From positions 1 to 32,760 of the forward strand of contig JADLHS010000155.1 of assembly GCA_020848635.1 (NCBI GenBank): a stretch of 32,760 bases of DNA, written 5' to 3'. Below the pieces are notes generated by a model, which worked only from the letters and a program-made list of their open reading frames with translations, had not been told where the DNA came from and ran no database searches. Numbering within the stretch: the first letter of the stretch is position 1; each line of letters opens with the position of its first letter. Positions 24,777 to 32,037 of the stretch are shown here, piece after piece. This DNA is from Limisphaerales bacterium. Its GTDB lineage: Bacteria > Verrucomicrobiota > Verrucomicrobiia > Limisphaerales > JADLHS01. The translations under genes were made by a program, and so were the position numbers.

Positions 24777-25634
24777 ATGAATCCTTACCCACAATTCGTC
24801 ACCGACTCCGTCCGCCTCGTGCAGGAGGCCCGGTCATTTCCGCTTGGCGGTTTCCCCCCGGCCCCGCGCCCCCAACTCGCCCCGAACGCCCCCAAGGCCT
24901 TGTTCTTCGCGCCGCATCCGGATGACGAAACCATCGTGGGCGCCATGGCCTTGCGCATCTTCCGCGAAGCGAAGATGAACCTCATCAATGTCGCCGTCAC
25001 CCAAGGCAGCAAGCGGGAGCGGCAAGCCGAACGCCTGGTTGAATTACAGCATGCGTGCAATTATCTCGGCTATGGCGTACAGACGACCGGGCCGAATGGA
25101 CTTGAAAAGGTAAACCCCAAGACCCGGCAGAACGAGCCGCAACTTTGGGCCGGGATGGTCCGGGTGATCACCGGCATTCTGATCCAACATCAGCCGCGTG
25201 TGATCTTGTTCCCGCACGACCGCGACTGGAACGGCACGCATATCGGGGTGCACCATCTTGTGATGGATGCGCTCCAGCAGACCCCGCCGGGCTTTGAGTG
25301 TTACCTGGTTGAGACCGAGTTCTGGGGCGCGATGGACGATCCCAACCTCCTGGTCGAAATCAGCGAGCGCGATGTCGCTGACCTGATCACGGCGACGACA
25401 TTCCATGTGGGTGAGGTGAAACGAAATCCCTATCACCTGCTGGCGCCCGCGTGGTGGATGGACAACGTGCGCCGCGGCGCCGAACTCGTCGGGGGGCAGG
25501 GTGGCGCAGCACCGGACTACACCTTTGCCGCGCTCTACCGGCTGCGCAAATGGTCACAACACCGGGTGCAAAAAGTGTTGGCGGGGGGAAAGTTCTTGTC
25601 GCAGACAGAAAGCCCGGCGCAGTTGTTTCCATGA
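24777..25634 (+). CDS. PIG-L/LmbE family deacetylase
   Basis: The 285-residue protein has the zinc motif AHPDDE-type, here APHPDDE (45-51, with H47, D49 and D50), and the later HIGVHH segment (H155, H159) that completes the metal site. These zinc enzymes remove acetyl groups from N-acetylglucosamine-containing compounds such as GlcNAc-PI or mycothiol precursors. There is no signal peptide, so it is probably cytoplasmic. It starts 10 bases after the ROK gene and its stop overlaps the guanine deaminase start (ATGA), so the three form one operon. A kinase plus deacetylase pair suggests handling of an N-acetylated sugar or sugar conjugate, but the link to guanine deamination is unexplained. The substrate is inference only. 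Confidence 0.93.
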   Translation: MNPYPQFVTDSVRLVQEARSFPLGGFPPAPRPQLAPNAPKALFFAPHPDDETIVGAMALRIFREAKMNLINVAVTQGSKRERQAERLVELQHACNYLGYGVQTTGPNGLEKVNPKTRQNEPQLWAGMVRVITGILIQHQPRVILFPHDRDWNGTHIGVHHLVMDALQQTPPGFECYLVETEFWGAMDDPNLLVEISERDVADLITATTFHVGEVKRNPYHLLAPAWWMDNVRRGAELVGGQGGAAPDYTFAALYRLRKWSQHRVQKVLAGGKFLSQTESPAQLFP

Positions 25635-26098
25635 ACCCCACGTTCATGCGCGAAGCGATCCGCCTCTCGCTCGTGAAGATGCGTCGTCATCACGGTGGGC
25701 CGTTTGGTGCGGTCGTGGTGCGCCAGGGCAAAATCGTCGGGCGGGGGTGGAATCAAGTCACTTCCACGAATGATCCCACGGCGCACGCGGAAGTTTCGGC
25801 CATTCGCAGTGCGTGTCGGCGGTTGAAAACCTTTCGACTTGACGACTGTGAGCTTTACGCCAGTTGTGAGCCGTGCCCGATGTGTCTCGCGGCGATTTAC
25901 TGGGCGCGTCTCCGCTGTGTGTTTTACGGCAACACGCGAAAGGACGCAGCGCGCATAGGTTTCGACGACGATTTGATCTATCGCGAGCTTGCCCGCCCCA
26001 TCAGCCGAAGGAAGATTCCCATGAAGCAACTCCTCCGGAAAGCGGCCTCGGTTGCGTTGGTTGAGTGGAAGGCGAAGACCGCCAAGGTTTCCTATTGA
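25631..26098 (+). CDS. guaD: Guanine deaminase-like nucleoside/base deaminase
   Basis: The 155-residue protein matches the small cytidine-deaminase-fold guanine deaminases such as Bacillus GuaD (156 residues) along its length: GGPFGAVVVRQGKIVGRGWN (22-41), TSTNDPTAHAEVSAIR (44-59, zinc ligand H52 and catalytic E54), CEPCPMCLAAIYWAR (79-93, zinc ligands C82 and C85) and the tail AARIGFDDDLIYRELARPIS. It hydrolyses guanine to xanthine and ammonia in the cytoplasm. Related tRNA adenosine deaminases share the core, but NDPTAHAEV and the IGFDD tail favour GuaD. The start overlaps the deacetylase stop; a longer in-frame extension inside that gene was discarded. An intrinsic terminator lies about 275 bases downstream. 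Confidence 0.92.
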   Translation: MNPTFMREAIRLSLVKMRRHHGGPFGAVVVRQGKIVGRGWNQVTSTNDPTAHAEVSAIRSACRRLKTFRLDDCELYASCEPCPMCLAAIYWARLRCVFYGNTRKDAARIGFDDDLIYRELARPISRRKIPMKQLLRKAASVALVEWKAKTAKVSY

Positions 26099-26371
26099 GC
26101 AAATGGTTGGGTGCGGAACCTGAGTTGACCGCTCCCAGCCTTCCCTTTCTTGGGTTTTCAACGGAAATCATGAGATCCCTCCGGGAAACCTCACGAAACG
26201 TTTTGTCCCCCGCAATGGGGACTGGTTGGAAATGCATGCTGCGGTAACCTGTCCTTGTTGTTGGACGCGAAAATGCAGATTACCGTGTGTGCAGAAAGGC
26301 GTGAAACTGCGGCGCCGCCGAAGGCAACCTTGATTACGTGATTTGAAATTGTGCGAGTTGTTTTCAGGCAG
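26099..26371 (+). other. Structured untranslated region, possible small RNA or 3' UTR
   Basis: No gene fits these 273 bases between guaD and a strong plus-strand terminator. Local pairings are dense: GTCCCC/GGGGAC around a six-base loop (26205-26222), and a nested set TGCA 26233-26236/26290-26293, CGGTAA/TTACCG 26242-26247/26280-26285, GTCC/GGAC 26251-26254/26263-26266. Motifs of SRP RNA, tmRNA and RNase P RNA were looked for by eye and not found. It is either a long 3' UTR of the guaD operon or an independent RNA. Confidence 0.4.
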
Positions 26372-26404
26372 AGGGCCGAACGAAAGTTCGGCCCTTTTGC
26401 TTTT
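26372..26404 (+). terminator. Strong intrinsic terminator
   Basis: A perfect 10-base stem (26372-26381 with 26386-26395), core GGGCCGAAC/GTTCGGCCC, closes a GAAA tetraloop and is followed by TTTTGCTTTT. This is a textbook rho-independent terminator for plus-strand transcripts from the guaD side. On the minus strand no T tract follows, so it does not obviously serve ribE. Confidence 0.9.
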
Positions 26405-26448
26405 GCCGGGCGGCGGGCAGCCCTTTGCCCCCGTTGGGGGACGCGGGC

Positions 26449-27060
26449 TCAGTGGCGAGAACGGGCTGGCAGAAACTTCTCCGCATACTTCCCCAGCAGA
26501 TCCGCCTCAAGATTCACTGCGTCACCAACTTTCCGATCCCGCAACGCCGTGATCGCATAGGTGTGCGGAATGATCCAGATGCGGAAGCTGGTTTTTTTGA
26601 TCGCCGCGACAGTGAGGCTGATGCCATCCACCGCGATCGAGCCCTTGTGAATCAGGTAACGCATGACCCCCGGCGGCGCGGCGATGTCCAGCATGTGATC
26701 CCGGCCCACGCGTTCCCATTTTGTAATCCGGCCCAAGCCATCCACATGACCGGTAACGAAGTGACCGCCAAGTTCACCGTCCGCGCGCAACGGACGCTCG
26801 AGGTTCACCAAGGAACCGACTTTGGCGAACTGCATGTTCGTCAAGCGCCAGGATTCCTGGAGCAGATCGAACTGGATCAACCGGTCCTTGCCGCGCGGGA
26901 CAAGCTTCACAACTGTGAGACAGCAGCCGTTCACCGCCACGCTGGCGCCGAGCTTTAGCCCGCGACCGGCGGTGTGAGCGCGAACAGTGAGTTGAATGGA
27001 TTTCTGGGTGGGCCGGATCGCTTCCACCGTTCCCGCTTCTTCGACAATGCCTGTAAACAT
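26449..27060 (-). CDS. ribE: Riboflavin synthase alpha chain
   Basis: This enzyme dismutates two 6,7-dimethyl-8-ribityllumazine molecules to riboflavin and a pyrimidine by-product. The 203-residue protein begins with MFTGIVEEAGTVEAI, the canonical start of the family, and has two related lumazine-binding halves: LGASVAVNGCCLTVV in the first and GSIAVDGISLTVAAI in the second. GGHFVTGHVDGLG marks the junction. Length fits the usual 200-220 residues. The gene lies 74 bases downstream of ribD on the same strand, so the two are probably co-transcribed. No FMN riboswitch was recognised upstream of either gene. Confidence 0.97.
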   Translation of the reverse strand: MFTGIVEEAGTVEAIRPTQKSIQLTVRAHTAGRGLKLGASVAVNGCCLTVVKLVPRGKDRLIQFDLLQESWRLTNMQFAKVGSLVNLERPLRADGELGGHFVTGHVDGLGRITKWERVGRDHMLDIAAPPGVMRYLIHKGSIAVDGISLTVAAIKKTSFRIWIIPHTYAITALRDRKVGDAVNLEADLLGKYAEKFLPARSRH

Positions 27061-27070
27061 GAACCGCAGG

Positions 27071-27104
27071 TTACAAGTTGCCGGTTGCCGGTTGCAAGTT
27101 ACCG
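27071..27104. repeat. Short tandem repeat in the ribD-ribE gap
   Basis: The 7-mer GTTGCCG occurs twice in tandem plus a partial third copy (27077-27095), flanked by near-repeats of GTTxCAAGTTxCCG. It lies in the 74-base spacer between ribD and ribE, a plausible site for replication slippage. No regulatory meaning could be assigned. Confidence 0.5.
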
Positions 27105-27134
27105 TTCAACTGTGAGAATTGGAATCTTGGCCTT

Positions 27135-28295
27135 TCAACCGCCAACCACCTTCGCTGTCAGCAACAAATCCGGGCCAAGCTTGCGCCATTCGACTTCGCA
27201 AAGTTGGCGCACTTCGCTCAAATGCGTGACGCCATTCCCCGCCACGCCCTTGCGGGAATCACGCCCGCCAAGAACCTTTGGCGCATAAAAGAACACCACA
27301 CGCTGTGCCAGTCCCCCCAGCAAGAAGGATGCGTTCACCTCGCCGCCGCCTTCAACCAGCAGCGTGGTGACATCCTCCGCGCCCAGTCGGCGCAGCAGCC
27401 AGGGCAGATCGAGTGTGGAATGTGGGCTGCGGGGCGCGGACTGTTTCAGGGGTGCAACCAGCACGTTCGCGCGTCGAGCCAGGGCCGTGACACGCTTCCG
27501 GGGCGCGCGCCGACTGACAACGATCGTGGTCAATGCCGCGTGCTCATCGCGCACCACCCGCGCGGTCAACGGCGTGCGGGCCATCGCATCCAGCACGATG
27601 CGCCGCAACCTTGCAGGCCGGGGCTTGCCTTGTGATTTTGACCCACGCCGAAAAGTGAGACTTGGATCGTCTTGGAGAATCGTGTTGATCCCGACAAGGA
27701 TCGCATCGCTGCCCTGCCGGAGCTTCATGCCATACGCCTGCGCCTTCCCAGCCGTGATCCATTTCGACTCGCCCCGGGCGGTGGCAATCTTGCCATCCAA
27801 CGTCATGGCCGCTTTCACGGTGACGAACGGCGTGCGGTGGATTATCCAGTGGTTGAACGCCTCGTTCAGCCGCACGCATTCCGCACTCAACACGCCATGC
27901 ACGACCGCAATTCCCGCGCACCGCAAAAGATTGAAACCACGCCCTGAATGCTGCGGATTCGGATCCACAGCGCCGACGACCACGCGCTTGAGTCCGGCGG
28001 CAATGATCGCTTCCGTGCAGGGCGGAGTACGACCGTGTGTGCAACAAGGTTCGAGCGTGACATACAGAGTCGCCCCTTTGGGTTTGAAACCGTGCTTTTG
28101 CGCGTCGCGCAGCGCCTCGATTTCGGCATGCGGCCCGCCCGCCTGCCGATGCCAACCACGGCCGATGACTTTGCCGTCTTTCACCAAGACGGCGCCCACC
28201 ATCGGATTCGGCGACGTCGCGCCATAACCATGTCGGGCGAGTCGAACGGCAAGGCGCATATTCTCGATCAGGTTTGGAAGGTTGGACCGGCTCAT
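27135..28295 (-). CDS. ribD: Bifunctional riboflavin biosynthesis deaminase/reductase
   Basis: This protein carries out the second and third steps of riboflavin synthesis, deaminating the pyrimidine and reducing its ribosyl chain. Start ATG 28295 gives 386 residues; the frame is open to 28451 but those residues are not conserved, and a promoter-like pair lies at 28309-28337, inside that extension. The deaminase domain has GPHAEIEAL (54-62, H56 and E58) and LEPCCTHGRTPPC (81-93), holding the zinc cysteines. The reductase domain begins near RTPFVTVKAAMTLDGKIAT and ends with TTLLVEGGGEVNASFL, the NADPH-binding strand. It is followed by ribE. Both domains look intact. Confidence 0.96.
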   Translation of the reverse strand: MSRSNLPNLIENMRLAVRLARHGYGATSPNPMVGAVLVKDGKVIGRGWHRQAGGPHAEIEALRDAQKHGFKPKGATLYVTLEPCCTHGRTPPCTEAIIAAGLKRVVVGAVDPNPQHSGRGFNLLRCAGIAVVHGVLSAECVRLNEAFNHWIIHRTPFVTVKAAMTLDGKIATARGESKWITAGKAQAYGMKLRQGSDAILVGINTILQDDPSLTFRRGSKSQGKPRPARLRRIVLDAMARTPLTARVVRDEHAALTTIVVSRRAPRKRVTALARRANVLVAPLKQSAPRSPHSTLDLPWLLRRLGAEDVTTLLVEGGGEVNASFLLGGLAQRVVFFYAPKVLGGRDSRKGVAGNGVTHLSEVRQLCEVEWRKLGPDLLLTAKVVGG

Positions 28296-28308
28296 TTGCT
28301 TGGTGGGC

Positions 28309-28337
28309 AATATAGCGAACCGTGCCGGCAGGCTCAA
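28309..28337 (-). promoter_or_regulatory. Sigma70-type promoter candidate for ribD
   Basis: On the minus strand TTGAGC (28337-28332) and TATATT (28314-28309) are separated by 17 bases, matching 4/6 and 5/6 consensus bases. The -10 ends only 13 bases before the ATG at 28295, so the transcript would be leaderless or nearly so if this start and promoter are right. Confidence 0.45.
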
Positions 28338-28476
28338 ATCATTCCCCCCCAGGGCCATCGCGCGTCGCCGATAATTTGCAGGCCGTCGCAACGCGATCAG
28401 TGCCACAGAGTTCATTCCCCGTTCGCCTTTCTGTCCCCACATGCGGCCCAAGCCGGACGCGGGTTCGCATGCCGGT

Positions 28477-29322
28477 TCAGATCTTCTTCACCGTTCCCCA
28501 GTAAACATCCAGCCGTTTGGTGAGGTAAAGTTTGATGGCTTTGACGAGCACCCGGGCTTCGAGCTTCTGGCCGGCCACGATGATCTCGTTCAGTGGCATG
28601 CTGGAGCGCACCTCAAAACTGGCCTGCGCGATGATGGGACCTTCGTCCAGGTGCATGCTCACAAAATGCGAGGTCACCCCGACGATCTTGACTCCGTGTT
28701 CGTACGCCTGCCGATACGCACTCGGCCCCGGAAAACTCGGCAGCAGCGACGGGTGAATATTGATGATCTTGTTTTTGTAGCGCCACACGAACGTGGGCGA
28801 GAGGATTTTCATGAAGCGCGCCAGCACGACAAAATCAATCGCCTGTTTCTCGAGCAGTTGCAGCGCGCGGTGCTCAGCCTTTACGCGGTTGCTCCACGGG
28901 ACATGTACAAATGGGAGCTTGTGTTTGCGCGCCAGTGGTTCGAGATCCGGGTGGTTGCCGATGACCACCACAGGATCGGCTTTGAGCTGGCCAGTGCGGC
29001 AGGCGGCCATGATGGCCTCGAAACAGTGGGTTTCCCGCGTCACGAGCAAGGCAAAGCGCTGGCGGCGGCTTGGCTCGAGGAACCGGATCTTGATTTCCAT
29101 GTCCAGCGTCCGGGCGAGTTCGGCCAATCCGGTGCGAATCGCAGACACACCACATTGGTTGGCGGCCCATGACGCCTGGATCGTCATGCCAAACTGACCC
29201 CGGGTGACTTTTTCCTCCAAGCCCTCAATATTGGCCTTCTGGACGAAGAGGAAGCTGGTGATCCGGGCGACGACTCCGGATTGGTCGCGCCCGATGACAG
29301 TGATGGTGGCGTAAACTTGCAT
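28477..29322 (-). CDS. purU: Formyltetrahydrofolate deformylase
   Basis: This enzyme hydrolyses 10-formyltetrahydrofolate to formate and tetrahydrofolate, balancing one-carbon pools. The 281-residue protein has an N-terminal ACT domain (about 1-80: TITVIGRDQSGVVARITSFL) and a formyltransferase domain with the catalytic triad N188 and H190 in INIHPSLLPSF and D226 in HLDEGPIIAQ. The usual PurU reads NIHHSFLPAF; the NIHPSLLPSFPG here resembles PurN, glycinamide ribonucleotide formyltransferase. The ACT domain and total length nevertheless favour PurU. It lies 181 bases upstream of ribD on the same strand and diverges from the pilT-like gene. Confidence 0.93.
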   Translation of the reverse strand: MQVYATITVIGRDQSGVVARITSFLFVQKANIEGLEEKVTRGQFGMTIQASWAANQCGVSAIRTGLAELARTLDMEIKIRFLEPSRRQRFALLVTRETHCFEAIMAACRTGQLKADPVVVIGNHPDLEPLARKHKLPFVHVPWSNRVKAEHRALQLLEKQAIDFVVLARFMKILSPTFVWRYKNKIINIHPSLLPSFPGPSAYRQAYEHGVKIVGVTSHFVSMHLDEGPIIAQASFEVRSSMPLNEIIVAGQKLEARVLVKAIKLYLTKRLDVYWGTVKKI

Positions 29323-29443
29323 CGGCCCAAGCTAGGCAAATCCAACCGGCGCATGGCAAGGCTTGTTTTGCCGGTGGCATGTGTAGCTGAAGGACTCATT
29401 ACTTTCCGCTTTGGTCCCGGCACGGGTTTGTTAGGCTGCGGGC

Positions 29444-30535
29444 ATGGAAATGTTCTACAAGATTTTGAAGACCGCCGTGGATGGTCACGCGTCGGACGTC
29501 CATCTCAAAATCGGGACGCCAGTGGTGTTCCGGATCAACCGCGAACTGATTGCCATCGAGTGTCCGCATCCGACTCAGGAGTGGATGAACCTGGTGGTCG
29601 AGGGCGTCCTGCCGCCCCACCTGCGCAAGAAGGCCGAAGACGACCGCGAAGTGGACTTCTCCTATTTCGTGCCGGGGATTGGCCGGTTTCGCACCAACCT
29701 TTTCCAGCAACGCGGCCAGTGGTGCCTGGCGATGCGCTACGTGAAAACGAACGTCCCGAGCTTTCAGGAACTCGGCTTGCTCGAACAGATCAAAACGATT
29801 GCCGAAGCCCCACGCGGCATCGTGCTGGTGGCCGGTTCGACCGGTTGTGGCAAATCCACCACCTTGGCGGCGATGCTGGAACACATCAATGCCGGCTTCA
29901 AGAAACATATCATCACCCTCGAAGACCCGATTGAATACGTGTTTGAGGACAACCAGTCGGTCATCGAGCAACGCGAGGTGGGGTTGGACACGCAGTCCTT
30001 TCATCATGCGCTGAAGCATGTTTTACGTCAGGATCCGGACATCATCATGATCGGCGAGATGCGCGACGACATCAGTTTTACCTCCGCAATGAGCGCGGCG
30101 GACACGGGCCATCTGGTGCTATCCACGCTGCATACCACCAACGCGTCGCAATCCATCAGCCGCATCCTGGACTTTTTCGACGCCGCCGAACGCGAGCAGA
30201 TACGCCGACAACTGGCCGGCACGTTGCAGGCGGTGATCTGCCAGCGCATGGTGTCAACCATAGCCGGCTCCATGACGCCCGCCTTGGAGATTATGATCAA
30301 CACGGCGACGGTGAAAAAGTTGATCGAAGAGAACCGCCTCGACAAACTCCCCGCCGCCATCGAAACCGGCACGGACGACGGCATGCTCAACTTCAATCAA
30401 TCACTGTTCAACCTCGTCAAAGCGGGCAGAGTATCCGAGAAGGATGCGCTGGCCAAGGCGACCAACCCGCAGGCACTGGAGATGAACTTCAAGGGCATCT
30501 TCCTCGACGAAGGTCGCCGGATTCTCGGCGGGTAG
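29444..30535 (+). CDS. pilT: Type IV pilus retraction ATPase, PilT/PilU family
   Basis: The 363-residue protein has all motifs of the family: a start DGHASDVHLKIGTPVVFRIN typical of PilT/PilU, Walker A GSTGCGKSTT (131-140), the Asp box ITLEDPIEYVF (157-167), Walker B PDIIMIGEMRD (198-208) and the His box HLVLSTLHTTNA (223-234). It should be a hexameric cytoplasmic ATPase that depolymerises type IV pili for twitching motility. Whether it is PilT or the accessory PilU cannot be settled; the C-terminus lacks a clear AIRNLIRE motif, which leans to PilU. ATG 29444 is preferred; a second ATG lies six bases later. No other pilus gene is in the window. Confidence 0.94.
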   Translation: MEMFYKILKTAVDGHASDVHLKIGTPVVFRINRELIAIECPHPTQEWMNLVVEGVLPPHLRKKAEDDREVDFSYFVPGIGRFRTNLFQQRGQWCLAMRYVKTNVPSFQELGLLEQIKTIAEAPRGIVLVAGSTGCGKSTTLAAMLEHINAGFKKHIITLEDPIEYVFEDNQSVIEQREVGLDTQSFHHALKHVLRQDPDIIMIGEMRDDISFTSAMSAADTGHLVLSTLHTTNASQSISRILDFFDAAEREQIRRQLAGTLQAVICQRMVSTIAGSMTPALEIMINTATVKKLIEENRLDKLPAAIETGTDDGMLNFNQSLFNLVKAGRVSEKDALAKATNPQALEMNFKGIFLDEGRRILGG

Positions 30536-30613
30536 CCGGCGGACATGGAGGCGGGGAGACTGATTCGAGACCCGATCGAACGATGCTTCGCGAACTGAAA
30601 TCGGAACCCCCGT

Positions 30614-31978
30614 TCAACGCTTCGGAGCCATGTAAATGCCGCTCTTTTCGACGCCCTTCAAGATCATTTCAACGGTGCGATCCGCCGCCCCGAGATTTTC
30701 GCGAACGACCTCGAACGCATTCCGACCCAGTTGATCACGGCGTGACTGATTGAACAAGAGTTCGGCAAACGCAGCCTCCAATTCTGCCGCGTCCCGCACT
30801 TGCACGACCGCATCCCGCGCCCGGAAAAGTTCCACGATATCCGTGAAGTTTTGCATGTTCGGTCCGAAGACCACCGGTTTGCCCAGCGCGGCTGGCTCGA
30901 TGGGATTCTGCCCGCCCTTCGCCGCCAGGCTTTTGCCGACGAACACCACCGTGGCCAGCTCGTAAAAGCACCGCAGTTCGCCGGTCGTATTGACCAGCAG
31001 GCCGTGCAGTTCCCCCGGAGCATACTGGGTTTGCCCGTGAATCTTGCTGCGCAGGGCGAACTTCAAGCCGCGCGCAGCCATTTCCCGTCCCGCCTCGCGG
31101 CAACGCTCGAAGTGCCGCGGCACAACGATGAGAAAAAGCCCCGGAAAACGTTGTCGTAAACGGAAGTGGATACTCGCGAGCATGGCTTCCTCGCCCGCGT
31201 GCGTGCTGCCGCAAACGAGAATGGGGGCATGGGCCACCACACCAAGTTGCGCCAGCAACCCGCGCACATCCACGGGGCGAGGCCCGGCTTGTTTCGCGGC
31301 GTCAAATTTCAGATTGCCGACGACATGCACGGCCTCCGGGCGGCAGCCGATTTCACGCAAGCGCGCTGCGTCTGCCTCGCTTTGCGCCCCAACGCCGGTG
31401 AACGAAGCAAATAAAGGTCGGAACAGAAACCCGAACCGCCGGTAGCCGCGATACGAACGCTCCGACAGGCGGGCGTTCACAAGAAAAAGCGGAATCCCCA
31501 GGGACGTGGCCCGCCAGATGAAGTTTGGCCAGATCTCGGCTTCGACCAGAATGATCGCCTCCGGACTGAGGGAAATCAGCGCGCGCGAAACAAATTTCCA
31601 CCGGTCCACGGGGTAATAAATCTTACTGATGTGGGTGGGTAGCTTCTTCTTTAGCTCGCCCATGCCGGTGGTGGTGGTGGTGGAGACGATAATCTTGGCG
31701 TTGGGCAGGCGCGGTTCGAGCGTGCGGATAAGCTGGGTCGTGAGATTTACCTCGCCGACGCTGACGGCATGCACCCAGAGGTTATGGCGATTGGTGATCG
31801 CCTGCTTGAGCTTGGTGTCATATTGGCCGAAGCGTTCACCAAAGCCGGCCAGCCAGTTGCCGCGCCGCAGCAGTCGCCAGAAATAGTACGGCGACGCCAC
31901 CAGAAAGAACCCCCAAAATAATATATTGTAAAGCGTGCGCACGTTTCTGACTCGCCCAAAGTCCTTTATTTTCGGCAA
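30614..31978 (-). CDS. waaA: 3-deoxy-D-manno-octulosonic acid (Kdo) transferase
   Basis: This enzyme adds Kdo to lipid A precursors, so it implies a Gram-negative outer membrane with lipopolysaccharide. The 454-residue protein has an N-terminal membrane anchor (about 17-36), then the GT30 segment LWVHAVSVGEVNLT with the catalytic glutamate E76, VEAEIWPNFIW, and FLVNARLSERSYRGY. The nucleotide-sugar half shows ILVCGSTHAGEE, FLIVVPRHFERC and GKSLAAKGGQNPIEPAALGKP with the family's GGxNxxEPA motif. Length is slightly above E. coli WaaA. It ends convergently with the pilT-like gene and lies 59 bases downstream of amn on the same strand. Confidence 0.97.
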   Translation of the reverse strand: MPKIKDFGRVRNVRTLYNILFWGFFLVASPYYFWRLLRRGNWLAGFGERFGQYDTKLKQAITNRHNLWVHAVSVGEVNLTTQLIRTLEPRLPNAKIIVSTTTTTGMGELKKKLPTHISKIYYPVDRWKFVSRALISLSPEAIILVEAEIWPNFIWRATSLGIPLFLVNARLSERSYRGYRRFGFLFRPLFASFTGVGAQSEADAARLREIGCRPEAVHVVGNLKFDAAKQAGPRPVDVRGLLAQLGVVAHAPILVCGSTHAGEEAMLASIHFRLRQRFPGLFLIVVPRHFERCREAGREMAARGLKFALRSKIHGQTQYAPGELHGLLVNTTGELRCFYELATVVFVGKSLAAKGGQNPIEPAALGKPVVFGPNMQNFTDIVELFRARDAVVQVRDAAELEAAFAELLFNQSRRDQLGRNAFEVVRENLGAADRTVEMILKGVEKSGIYMAPKR

Positions 31979-32037
31979 TTATAGCTCCGGGTAAAGCAAA
32001 TGTTTCTGGCGGGGCGACAGCCACCCCGGCGCGGCGG

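Noticed and set aside
26099-26371. 6S RNA, SRP RNA, tmRNA or RNase P RNA in the structured region
   Set aside because: The conserved motifs of SRP RNA, tmRNA and RNase P RNA were not found, and a weak resemblance to a 6S segment was not enough to name it.
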